Source: an uncultured Eubacterium sp.
GTDB lineage: Bacteria > Bacillota > Clostridia > Peptostreptococcales > Anaerovoracaceae
NCBI GenBank assembly: GCA_937894585.1
Contig: CALBGO010000001.1
Span: forward strand, 1 to 9,492
Direction of reading: 5' to 3'
DNA: 9,492 nucleotides
Shown: in pieces, positions 1-6,550 of the stretch
How the letters are laid out: each line of letters begins with the position of its first letter
Position numbering within the stretch: position 1 is the first letter of the stretch
Notes under the pieces: model-generated
Seen by the model: the letters and a program-made list of their open reading frames with translations, nothing else
Told to the model about the DNA's origin: nothing
The model's database searches: none
Program-made: the position numbers and the translations under genes

Positions 1-42
1 AATGTTGAGACAGCTGAATTTATGTTCAGCCACCCCAACATT
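1..42. repeat. Imperfect palindrome downstream of recN
   Basis: AATGTTG (1-7) pairs with CAACATT (36-42), and GCTGAA (13-18) pairs with TTCAGC (25-30). A symmetric 5-by-5 internal loop separates the two stems and the apical loop has 6 nt. On the minus strand it lies about 55 bases beyond the recN stop, where a transcription terminator would be expected. The window ends at base 1, so no U-tract can be seen and the palindrome could extend further. It could be the recN terminator, a terminator of a convergent neighbour, or a small repeat element. Confidence 0.5.
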
Positions 43-96
43 TATTATAGAACCAGTTTTGTTTTCTTAGTTGAGCGGGTTTTGATTTATCTTTTG

Positions 97-1725
97 TCAG
101 GAAGGTGATTTTGCTGATGCGAGAAGTTCCCGCGCGCTTTTTCTGGTGGTTTCGGTAATGTTTTCACCGCCTAAAAGCCTTGCGATTTCATCGACAGCCT
201 GCTCGTCTGTCAGCGGTTCCACGGTGGTGAAGGTGTTCTCGTCATCTTCCTCTTTATAAATTCGGTAATGGCTGTCTCCGTTTGCGGCAATCTGCGGCAG
301 GTGGGTGATACAGATAACCTGATGGTCTTTTGCAATTTCCCGAAGTTTTCTGCCTACGACGCTTGCGGTGATACCGCTGATACCCGCATCGATTTCATCG
401 AAAATCATAGTGTTTATATTATCATAAGTTCCGGTGATATTTTTGATTGCCAGCATAATTCTGGAAATTTCACCGCCGGAAGCAACTTTTACCAAAGGTC
501 TCAGAGGCTCTCCCTTATTGGCGGAAATGAGAATTTCGACGATATCGCAGCCGTTCGGACCGATAGTATCCGGTGTTTTGAAATCAATGGAAAGGGAAGC
601 CGTCTTGAAGTTCAGGTCGTGAAGCTCCTTTTCAATAGCCTCTTCAAGAAGGCGGGCGCTTTCTTTTCTTGCAGCGGATAACAGAGCCGCTTTTTCGGAA
701 AGAACTTTTTGCGCTTCTGCTGTTTCCGCCGATAGACGCGTCTTTACTTCGTCGAAGTTTTCTATTTGATTCAGTTCTTCTGAAATCTGATCGCAGTAAG
801 CCAATATTTCTTCAACAGTAGAACCGTATTTCTTTTTCAGGTTGTCAATCAGATTCTGACGGGCGATGGCTGCGTCTAATTCTTCAGGTGTAAATGTGAT
901 TTTTTCGCGAATCGTGCGCAGAGATGCAGAAATATCTTCAAATCGATAATACATATCGGCAAATTCTTCGGCAATTTCTTTGATTTCGCCGGAATAACCG
1001 CTGATGGACTGCAGGGCGTGAAGACCGTTTCCGAGAACTGCCATAGCCGCGGTATCGCCGTCATTGAGATTTCCGTAAGCGGTTTCAATGCCGGCAAAGA
1101 TTTTTTCACTGTTCTGCAGCAGGGAAATCCGTTCTGCCAGAGCATCATCTTCGCCGGGAGTCAGTTCCGCATTTAAAATCTCGCTTTGCTCAAAACGGTA
1201 AAAGTCCAGTTTTTTCGCATTGTCTCGTTCTTTGGAAAGAAGTTTGTTCAGCCGGGATTTCAGTTCCTCGTAAGTGCGGTATGCTTCGTCAAACCGGCGG
1301 CGGAGCGGCAGAATTTTTTCGGACTGAAAGCTGTCTACAATCCGGATGTGATTATCCGGATTCAGAAGAGACTGGTTATCGTACTGACCGTGGATATCCG
1401 CCAGTTTTCTGCAGGTTTCCGAAAGTTCGCCTAAAGTGACAAGGCTTCCGTTGAGTTTGCAGATGTTTTTTCCGGCGGCGGAGACTTCTCTGGTGATGAC
1501 AACTTCTTCTCCGTTCAGTTCTCCGGCAAGCTGAACCACGGCTTTCTGCGCGCCGTGTCTGACAAAAGCAGAATCGGCCCTGCTCCCAAGAGCAAGGCTG
1601 ATTGCTTCGATTACGATGGATTTACCGCTTCCGGTTTCACCGGTGATGATATTAAGACCTTCTGTAAAATCGATTTCGGTATTTTCTATAATTGCAAAAT
1701 TCCGGATGCTGATATGATGGATCAT
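97..1725 (-). CDS. recN: DNA repair protein RecN
   Basis: RecN is a cytoplasmic SMC-like ATPase that gathers at DNA double-strand breaks and aids recombinational repair. The 542-residue product is close to the usual 550-570. The Walker A motif GETGSGKS is at residues 29-36 in the N-terminal half-head. A long charged, coiled-coil-prone middle follows (about 150-370). The C-terminal half-head carries the ABC signature SGGE (416-419), Walker B MIFDE (440-444) and the THLPQIAA segment (474-481) typical of RecN. This split-head layout separates it from RecF and ordinary ABC transporters. The ATG overlaps the argR stop as ATGA (1722-1725), which implies translational coupling. A GAGG lies 11 nt upstream inside argR. 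No promoter of its own was seen, so it probably depends on the argR promoter. The argR-recN pairing is standard in Firmicutes. All key motifs look intact. Confidence 0.97.
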   Translation of the reverse strand: MIHHISIRNFAIIENTEIDFTEGLNIITGETGSGKSIVIEAISLALGSRADSAFVRHGAQKAVVQLAGELNGEEVVITREVSAAGKNICKLNGSLVTLGELSETCRKLADIHGQYDNQSLLNPDNHIRIVDSFQSEKILPLRRRFDEAYRTYEELKSRLNKLLSKERDNAKKLDFYRFEQSEILNAELTPGEDDALAERISLLQNSEKIFAGIETAYGNLNDGDTAAMAVLGNGLHALQSISGYSGEIKEIAEEFADMYYRFEDISASLRTIREKITFTPEELDAAIARQNLIDNLKKKYGSTVEEILAYCDQISEELNQIENFDEVKTRLSAETAEAQKVLSEKAALLSAARKESARLLEEAIEKELHDLNFKTASLSIDFKTPDTIGPNGCDIVEILISANKGEPLRPLVKVASGGEISRIMLAIKNITGTYDNINTMIFDEIDAGISGITASVVGRKLREIAKDHQVICITHLPQIAANGDSHYRIYKEEDDENTFTTVEPLTDEQAVDEIARLLGGENITETTRKSARELLASAKSPS

Positions 1726-2189
1726 TGTCCTTTTGACCTCATAATTAACATATTGTTGAAGATGGAGAGAATCTCCTCTACATTTTCTTCTTTATCTATA
1801 ACAAGCAGCAGGGTGTTGTCCCCGGCAACAGAGCCGACTACATGGGGAAGGCCGATACAGTCGACAGCTTCTCCCGCAGCAGGACCGCAGCCCGACAGAG
1901 TTTTAATGACAATCAGGTTCTGTGCGGAAGCAAAAGAGGTGATTGTTTCTCTGAAAATTTTTACGAATCTGTCGGATATCGGAGCATCCTGACGGGCGCT
2001 TACCGCGTATTTGTATCTGCCGCTGGCTGTGAGCACTTTAATCAGCTGCAGCTCTTTGATATCTCTGGAAATGGTGGCCTGAGTTACTTCAAAGCCTTCT
2101 TCTTTTAACATTGCAGCCAGTTTATCCTGTGTCTCGATTTCGTTGTTGGCGATGAGCTCTAAGATTTTATTCTGTCTGGAATAACGCAT
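1722..2189 (-). CDS. argR: Arginine repressor ArgR/AhrC
   Basis: ArgR is a hexameric arginine-responsive DNA-binding protein that represses arginine synthesis genes and often activates catabolic ones. I chose the ATG at 2189 because AGGAG (2200-2196) sits 6 nt upstream. An in-frame GTG at 2204 would place that site inside the gene. The product is 155 residues, the usual family length. Residues 1-60 form the winged helix, with the family ATISRDIKEL recognition segment at 39-48. Residues about 70-155 form the oligomerisation and arginine-binding domain, ending in the GDNT motif at 123-126. That motif is usually GDDT, so the second aspartate is asparagine here. The usual small-residue/Q-or-H stretch before it reads GCGPAAG (100-106). 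The ligand site may therefore be atypical. It is co-transcribed with recN through an ATGA overlap and divergent from ruvC. Confidence 0.95.
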   Translation of the reverse strand: MRYSRQNKILELIANNEIETQDKLAAMLKEEGFEVTQATISRDIKELQLIKVLTASGRYKYAVSARQDAPISDRFVKIFRETITSFASAQNLIVIKTLSGCGPAAGEAVDCIGLPHVVGSVAGDNTLLLVIDKEENVEEILSIFNNMLIMRSKGQ

Positions 2190-2233
2190 AATGATCTCCT
2201 TCACTACTACAAATAAGTCCTGTCTTCTGTACG

Positions 2234-2242
2234 ATTATATCA
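2234..2242 (-). promoter_or_regulatory. Extended -10 promoter for argR-recN
   Basis: Read on the minus strand, a perfect TATAAT (2239-2234) is preceded by TGA (2242-2240), giving an extended -10 element TGnTATAAT. No good -35 hexamer lies 17 bases further up (TTTATT), as is common for extended -10 promoters. Transcription would start near 2227, about 38 bases before the argR ATG. Confidence 0.65.
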
Positions 2243-2260
2243 TATTACGGATAGAAAATA

Positions 2261-2276
2261 AAGAAATATCATTCAG
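2261..2276 (-). promoter_or_regulatory. Possible ARG box upstream of argR
   Basis: On the minus strand the segment reads CTGAATGATATTTCTT. It has one good TGAAT half-site followed by a degenerate ATTCA half-site (TTTCT), compared with the ArgR operator pattern TGAAT-N4-ATTCA. It overlaps the -35 position of the argR promoter, where autorepression would be expected. One half-site is poor, so this is a weak call. Confidence 0.25.
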
Positions 2277-2348
2277 AGAATTTTGAGAGAACCAAGAAGA
2301 AAAGACTGCGCGGCTTGCTCTGAAATTGCCTTTTTATCTGTTATGCAG

Positions 2349-2378
2349 TGGACAAAACATATGTTCTTGTGTTATACT
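2349..2378 (+). promoter_or_regulatory. ruvC operon promoter
   Basis: TGGACA (2349-2354, 5 of 6 to the -35 consensus) and TATACT (2373-2378, 5 of 6 to -10) are 18 bases apart. TG at 2370-2371 adds an extended -10. Transcription should start near 2385, giving a leader of about 29 nt before ruvC. The ruvC, ruvA, ruvB and queA genes that follow are closely spaced and probably share this promoter. Confidence 0.75.
2355..2366. promoter_or_regulatory. LexA (DinR)-type SOS box
   Basis: AAACATATGTTC contains the perfect 10-bp palindrome AACATATGTT (2356-2365). It matches the Gram-positive LexA operator core GAACATATGTTC at 11 of 12 positions. It lies entirely between the -35 and -10 hexamers of the ruvC promoter, so a bound repressor would block RNA polymerase. 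Placement and sequence fit SOS control of Holliday-junction genes, which is known for ruvAB in Bacillus subtilis. No lexA gene is in the window, so the link is inferred. Confidence 0.75.
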
Positions 2379-2413
2379 GGATATAAAATCAGGCAAAAGG
2401 AAAGGGCGTTTAT

Positions 2414-2908
2414 ATGCGGATTTTAGGAATTGACCCCGGCTATGCAATTTTGGGCTGGGGTGTTTTGGACCATGTGGGGAACCGGTTTTCCGTGGTGGAT
2501 TACGGCGCTGTAACGACAGACGCAGGTATGCAGATGCCTTTGCGGCTGCAGCATTTATACACGGAGCTTTCTGCAATTATAGAAAAATACAGACCGGATG
2601 AGGCTTCCATAGAAGAACTGTTTTTTAACAACAATGCCAAGACTGCGATTATGGTAGGACAGGCAAGAGGGGTAGCGGTTCTGGCTTGTGTCAACGGTGG
2701 TCTTGAAATCAGCGAATATACGCCGCTTCAGATCAAACAGGCTCTTGTGGGTTACGGGCGCGCGGACAAGAAACAGGTGCAGGCAATGGTTAAGGCAATC
2801 TTAAATCTGCGGGAGGTGCCAAAACCCGATGATACGGCTGATGCGGTGGCTGCTGCAATCTGTCACGGACATGCTGCGGGCAACAGAATACGCGCCGTTT
2901 TAAAATAG
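2414..2908 (+). CDS. ruvC: Holliday junction resolvase RuvC
   Basis: RuvC is the dimeric, magnesium-dependent endonuclease that cuts four-way DNA junctions symmetrically and works with RuvAB. The 164-residue product has the normal family length. The RNase H-like fold is marked by RILGIDPGY at 2-10 (Asp7), the IEELFFNNNAKTA segment with Glu67, and PDDTADAVA near the C-terminus (Asp140 and Asp143). These correspond to the four acidic catalytic residues of the E. coli enzyme (D7, E66, D138, D141). The ATG has an AGGAAAGG site (2398-2405) 8 nt upstream. It is the first gene after a promoter with a LexA-type box and leads into ruvA 72 bases later. A short TTCAG/CTGAA stem (2911-2925) lies in that gap but has no U-tract, so read-through is expected. 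Confidence 0.97.
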   Translation: MRILGIDPGYAILGWGVLDHVGNRFSVVDYGAVTTDAGMQMPLRLQHLYTELSAIIEKYRPDEASIEELFFNNNAKTAIMVGQARGVAVLACVNGGLEISEYTPLQIKQALVGYGRADKKQVQAMVKAILNLREVPKPDDTADAVAAAICHGHAAGNRIRAVLK

Positions 2909-2980
2909 ACTTCAGGACATCTGAAATTTGCGGGACATTCGAGGCTTGACGAGAATACAAACAAATGAGGTTGGTATATT

Positions 2981-3577
2981 ATGATTCGATTTATAAAAGG
3001 GATTTTTCATCCGGGACTTTCAGGTTCCGTTATCATAGAAACCGAAAGCGGTATGGGGTTTGAAGTGCATATTCCGGCTAACTCTCCCCTGTATAAGAAT
3101 ATAGAAGGAGAGACTGTCAAGGTTTTTACATCTATGATTGTGAGGGAGGACGATATCAGTCTGTACGGTTTTTCCGATAAAGAGAGTCTGGAGCTTTTTG
3201 AACTTCTGATTACGGTAAACGGCATAGGCGCCAAGGCGGCTATGTCTATTATGAGCGTACTGCCGCAGTCTGAGCTGAAGCGGGCTATTGCCACAGGTGA
3301 TGCCAAAGCGATTTCCGCAGCCAACGGCGTAGGTAAGAAAACTGCGGAAAGGGTAATTCTCGAACTGAAAGATAAGGTAGGCACCTTTGATGACGGCGAT
3401 CTTGCGGCTTCAGGTGATGTTTATGTACCGGTCAGCGATGAGAGAAGCGAAGCTGTTACGGCGCTGATGGCTCTGGGCTACAGTAAGAACGAGGCTGCCG
3501 CTGCGGTAGGCAGAGTCGGAGACGACGGTCTCAGCTGTGAAGAGTATATCAAAAATGCGCTGAAGAATTTATTTTAG
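2981..3577 (+). CDS. ruvA: Holliday junction branch migration protein RuvA
   Basis: RuvA is the tetrameric subunit that binds four-way junctions and recruits the RuvB motor. The 198-residue product is the usual length. Residues 1-63 form the OB-fold domain, starting MIRFIKGIF. Two helix-hairpin-helix DNA-binding motifs follow: VNGIGAKAA (79-87) and ANGVGKKTAERV (114-125). A linker rich in Asp and Gly (about 135-150) leads to the C-terminal three-helix domain (about 152-198) that contacts RuvB. GAGG at 2967-2970 lies 10 nt before the ATG. The stop is 10 bases from the ruvB start. The gene order and the distance from ruvC indicate a single transcription unit. Confidence 0.97.
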   Translation: MIRFIKGIFHPGLSGSVIIETESGMGFEVHIPANSPLYKNIEGETVKVFTSMIVREDDISLYGFSDKESLELFELLITVNGIGAKAAMSIMSVLPQSELKRAIATGDAKAISAANGVGKKTAERVILELKDKVGTFDDGDLAASGDVYVPVSDERSEAVTALMALGYSKNEAAAAVGRVGDDGLSCEEYIKNALKNLF

Positions 3578-3587
3578 GGGATAGAAT

Positions 3588-4649
3588 ATGGAGGAAAGAA
3601 TTACACAGGCTGCCGCTGCGGGATTTGCGGAAGAGCGTCAGGAAACTACTTTGCGGCCGCAGCATTTGGATGATTTTATCGGACAGAAGACGATTAAAGA
3701 AAACTTAAAGATATTTATTGAAGCTGCAAAAATGAGAGGAGAGCCTCTTGACCATGTGCTGTTTTACGGTCCGCCGGGACTGGGAAAGACCACTTTGGCA
3801 GGGATTATTGCTAATGAGCTGGGGGTGGATATTAAGATTACATCGGGTCCCGCTATTGAAAGAGCCGGGGATCTGGCGGCGATTTTAACCAATCTCAATG
3901 AGAATGATGTGCTGTTTATCGACGAGATTCACAGGCTGAACCGTTCCGTAGAGGAGGTTCTGTATTCCGCCATGGAAGATTTTGCGCTGGATATTATCAT
4001 CGGAAAGGGGCCGTCGGCAAGATCGATTCGCCTTGATATCGCTAAATTTACTTTGATTGGCGCGACTACCCGGGCGGGTAGTCTTTCTGCGCCGTTGAGA
4101 GACCGTTTCGGCGTTATCAGTAAATTTGAGCTTTATACGAACGAGGAGCTGACGGAGATTATCAGGCGTTCTGCAGGTCTTTTGGGTGCAGATGCCGATG
4201 ATGTTTCTCTGATGGAGATGGCAAGATGCTCAAGGGGAACGCCCCGTGTAGCAAATCGCCTTTTGAAGAGAATCAGAGATTTTTCACAGGTAAGAGGAAA
4301 CGGAGTTATAGACGGCGAGCTTACCGCAAAGGCGCTGAAAGCTCTGGGCGTAGACGAGCTGGGACTGGAAAGGCTGGACAGAGAAATACTGTCTGCGATT
4401 ATTCAGCGGTTTAACGGAGGACCGGTGGGGATTGACACCATTGCCGCTTCTATCGGAGAAGAGCGGGTAACCATTGAAGATGCTTATGAGCCGTATCTGA
4501 TTCAGAGCGGCCTGCTTTACAGAACCCAGAAAGGAAGAATGGTTTCACAGCTGGGATATAAGCATATGGGAATCGATTATCCGGGAGACGACGGGAAAAG
4601 CGGCTTAACAGAAGACGAAAGCAGTCAGAAACAGGAAAAATTATTTTAA
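3588..4649 (+). CDS. ruvB: Holliday junction branch migration ATPase RuvB
   Basis: RuvB is the hexameric AAA+ motor that pulls DNA through the RuvA-bound junction. The 353 residues are slightly longer than the common 335-345 because of a hydrophilic tail after residue 333. Motifs in order are: the LRPQHLDDFIGQ N-terminal signature (22-33), Walker A GPPGLGKT (61-68), Walker B VLFIDEIH (108-115), sensor 1 GATT (158-161), the arginine-finger region PLRDRFG (169-175), sensor 2 GTPRVANRLLKR (217-228), and the C-terminal winged-helix DNA-binding domain with GRMVSQLGYKHMG (316-328). The AGGGG ribosome binding site (3576-3580) overlaps the ruvA stop and is 7 nt from the ATG, so translation is probably coupled to ruvA. 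Confidence 0.98.
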   Translation: MEERITQAAAAGFAEERQETTLRPQHLDDFIGQKTIKENLKIFIEAAKMRGEPLDHVLFYGPPGLGKTTLAGIIANELGVDIKITSGPAIERAGDLAAILTNLNENDVLFIDEIHRLNRSVEEVLYSAMEDFALDIIIGKGPSARSIRLDIAKFTLIGATTRAGSLSAPLRDRFGVISKFELYTNEELTEIIRRSAGLLGADADDVSLMEMARCSRGTPRVANRLLKRIRDFSQVRGNGVIDGELTAKALKALGVDELGLERLDREILSAIIQRFNGGPVGIDTIAASIGEERVTIEDAYEPYLIQSGLLYRTQKGRMVSQLGYKHMGIDYPGDDGKSGLTEDESSQKQEKLF

Positions 4650-4668
4650 GATTACAGAGGTATAGAAT

Positions 4669-5712
4669 ATGAGGATTGATGAGTTTGATTATAATCTGCC
4701 GGAAGAGCTGATTGCGCAGAAACCTTCCGAACAGAGAGACAACTGCAGACTGATGGTGATGGATAGAGATGCGGGCACTGTAGAACACAAACACTTTTAC
4801 GATATTTTAGATTATCTCAAAGAGGGAGACTGTCTGGTTCTGAACAATTCCAAGGTTCTGCCGGCGAGACTTTTCGGAACCAAGGAAAAAACCGGCGCCA
4901 AAATAGAGTTTCTGCTGATTAAACGGATTGAGGGCGACCTTTGGGAGACTATGGTAAGACCGGGAAAACGGCTGAAACCGGGAGACCGTGTAGAGTTCAG
5001 CCCTGATTTTCGTGCAGAAATTTTGGATTACGGGGAAGATGGAACCAGAATTGTGGAATTTCATTACAGCGGCATTTTTATGGAGCGCCTTTCCGAACTG
5101 GGAAAAATGCCCCTTCCGCCTTATATCGACAGAGAGAGTACAGATGAGGATAAGGATATGTACCAGACTGTCTACTGCAAGGAAGAGGGCTCTGTTGCCG
5201 CGCCGACGGCAGGTCTGCATTTTACCGAGGAACTTCTTGCCAAGGCGCAGCAGCGCGGTGTGAAGCTGGCTTATGTGACGCTTCATGTGGGCATCGGCAC
5301 ATTCAGACCGGTTAAGTGTGAGAATGTGGAAGACCATCATATGCACTTTGAAGAATATTTTATTTCAGATGAGACCGCTGAGATTATCAACGATACTGTT
5401 CTTAAAGGGGGACGCATTATTTCCGTGGGCACCACTTCGACAAGAACCGTAGAAAGCGCTGCGTATCGAGATGAAGCTACAGGAAAGTTTTTGGTAAAGG
5501 CCGGATCGGGAAGCACAGGCATTTTTATTTATCCGGGATATGAGTTCAAAATAATCGAGGCACTGATTACCAACTTCCATTTGCCGAAGTCAACACTTCT
5601 GATGCTGATTTCCGCACTCTATGACAGGGAGAAGATTCTGGAGGCCTATGACATTGCAGTAAAGGAAAAGTACCGGTTTTTCAGCTACGGCGATGCATGT
5701 CTGATTATATAA
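4669..5712 (+). CDS. queA: S-adenosylmethionine:tRNA ribosyltransferase-isomerase QueA
   Basis: QueA transfers and rearranges the ribosyl group of SAM onto preQ1 at tRNA position 34, forming epoxyqueuosine, the step after Tgt. The 347-residue product matches the family length. Signatures are DYNLPEELIAQ (7-17), AAPTAGLHFT (177-186), GTFRPV (210-215), SVGTTSTRTVES (252-263), TNFHLPKSTL (301-310) and the C-terminal FFSYGDACLI (337-346). AGAGG (4656-4660) is 8 nt before the ATG. The 8 bases before this ATG end in TAGAAT, the same context as at ruvB (3582-3587). The gene starts 20 bases after ruvB and is probably part of the ruv transcription unit, a frequent Firmicutes arrangement. tgt, its pathway partner, is not adjacent: about 1.5 kb with a hypothetical gene and a non-coding stretch intervene. 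Confidence 0.98.
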   Translation: MRIDEFDYNLPEELIAQKPSEQRDNCRLMVMDRDAGTVEHKHFYDILDYLKEGDCLVLNNSKVLPARLFGTKEKTGAKIEFLLIKRIEGDLWETMVRPGKRLKPGDRVEFSPDFRAEILDYGEDGTRIVEFHYSGIFMERLSELGKMPLPPYIDRESTDEDKDMYQTVYCKEEGSVAAPTAGLHFTEELLAKAQQRGVKLAYVTLHVGIGTFRPVKCENVEDHHMHFEEYFISDETAEIINDTVLKGGRIISVGTTSTRTVESAAYRDEATGKFLVKAGSGSTGIFIYPGYEFKIIEALITNFHLPKSTLLMLISALYDREKILEAYDIAVKEKYRFFSYGDACLII

Positions 5713-5725
5713 TCCCGCTGATACC

Positions 5726-5755
5726 GTGATAGTGAGAACCGCGCAACGTTATAAT
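5726..5755 (+). promoter_or_regulatory. Possible promoter for the 5802-6326 gene
   Basis: A perfect TATAAT (5750-5755) lies 18 bases after GTGATA (5726-5731, 4 of 6 to the -35 consensus). Transcription would start near 5762, about 40 bases before the downstream ATG. The TATAAT is inside the loop of a possible CCGC/GCGG hairpin (5739-5761). No terminator with a U-tract was seen between queA and this point, so read-through from queA is also possible. Confidence 0.4.
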
Positions 5756-5801
5756 GATGCGGCACCGTAATAATGTACTTCTGTGAGGAACGGTGATTTT
5801 T

Positions 5802-6326
5802 ATGAAGAAACTCAGAAAGACGGCATTTACAGCAGGGATTCTGCTGCTGGTTTTGTCGATGGCTGTTTTTTATATAAGTGTTCGGGATTTTCAGAAAATC
5901 CGTCCGGCTTCTGACTACAGCGACAAGGGGGTTCATACGTTTGAACCGTATCAGACATACCCTACCCGGATAAAAAATACTGCGACCGGAAGGCAGGGGC
6001 GTCTGCACCCGACCAAGACCGTGTATCTCATTTATTATGAAGCGACTGACGGCTCCGGATACCGATGGGAAGACAGGGCGGAATACAGAGAAGAAGCTGA
6101 GCGTATCGTTTCCGAGAAGAAACCTGTACAGCGCCGTGTCTTATCCATAAAGAAAACGAAAAAGTATATTTCAATAAAAGAGGGGCTTAATGCCGAAACT
6201 TATACTGCAGGTCTGCGCCAGAATTCTGTACTCGGAATGGGTATTTCGGCTGCGTATATGGTATTCTACGGCATAGGATGGACTGCGGTTTTAAGAAAAA
6301 GACGCAGTAAGGAAAGGGGATGCTGA
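5802..6326 (+). CDS. Hypothetical protein with two predicted membrane segments
   Basis: I do not recognise this 174-residue protein with certainty. Its N-terminus is basic (MKKLRK), followed by a hydrophobic segment at about 8-27. A polar domain with several Tyr/Val-rich beta-like stretches spans about 30-140 and includes TVYLIYYEATDGSGY (73-87). A second hydrophobic segment lies at about 143-163, and the tail is strongly basic (RKRRSK). By the positive-inside rule both ends are cytoplasmic and the middle domain is outside. This layout resembles DUF3592-like proteins, but the similarity is by architecture only. GAGGAA (5785-5790) is 11 nt before the ATG at 5802. An in-frame GTG at 5793 is only 2 nt from that site and is less likely. 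It sits alone between queA and a long non-coding stretch, and nothing ties it to queuosine metabolism. The stop codon lies in the left arm of a long inverted repeat. Confidence 0.75.
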   Translation: MKKLRKTAFTAGILLLVLSMAVFYISVRDFQKIRPASDYSDKGVHTFEPYQTYPTRIKNTATGRQGRLHPTKTVYLIYYEATDGSGYRWEDRAEYREEAERIVSEKKPVQRRVLSIKKTKKYISIKEGLNAETYTAGLRQNSVLGMGISAAYMVFYGIGWTAVLRKRRSKERGC

Positions 6327-6420
6327 AAGGACAATTCCCTTATTTTTGGTGCGCTTTCATGGCGGGCAGGTGATGGGAACTTTATGCCTCTTCGTCAGTT
6401 TCTGCGGGAGTCTTTCAGCA
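6321..6420. repeat. Long-range inverted repeat over the end of the hypothetical gene
   Basis: TGCTGAAAG (6321-6329) is perfectly complementary to CTTTCAGCA (6412-6420). The pairing continues as AC (6331-6332) with GT (6410-6411) after a one-base bulge. Inside it, TTCCC (6335-6339) can pair with GGGAA (6375-6379). The result is a potential 100-nt hairpin starting at the stop codon of the upstream gene and ending 21 bases before a terminator-like hairpin. It may be a 3'-UTR structure that protects the mRNA. No known RNA class was recognised. Confidence 0.4.
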
Positions 6421-6441
6421 GCTTGGAAAATAATAATCATC

Positions 6442-6462
6442 CCCGTGTCAAACACGGGTTTT
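6442..6462 (+). terminator. Rho-independent terminator-like hairpin
   Basis: CCCGTGT (6442-6448) and ACACGGG (6452-6458) form a perfect 7-bp stem with a 3-nt loop, followed by TTTT. It is 115 bases after the stop of the hypothetical membrane protein gene and is the most likely end of that transcript. The U-tract is short, so termination may be incomplete. Confidence 0.65.
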
Positions 6463-6472
6463 CGCTTATACA

Positions 6473-6515
6473 ACAAAACCGATGTGACGGAAAAAATCCG
6501 GAACATCGGTTTTGT
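6473..6515. terminator. 13-bp inverted repeat, possible bidirectional terminator
   Basis: ACAAAACCGATGT (6473-6485) and ACATCGGTTTTGT (6503-6515) are perfect inverted repeats. A tandem G-A/G-A internal loop (6486-6487 with 6501-6502) leads to an inner CGG/CCG stem with an A-rich 7-nt loop. The A-run on the left and T-run on the right would act as a U-tract from either direction. It lies 15 bases after the first terminator-like hairpin. A third short hairpin, GTGATT/AATCAC (6535-6550), follows, also ahead of an AT-rich run. Confidence 0.55.
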
Positions 6516-6550
6516 ATATAGGAATGATGTATGCGTGATTTCTGAATCAC

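Noticed and set aside
2946..2980. TTGACG and TATATT as a separate ruvA promoter
   Set aside because: The spacing is 23 bases and the -10 box would abut the ruvA ATG.
5763..5801. CACCGT/ACGGTG hairpin followed by ATTTTT as a queA terminator
   Set aside because: The stem has only 6 bp with a 21-nt loop, and it would contain the ribosome binding site of the next gene. It is too weak to call.
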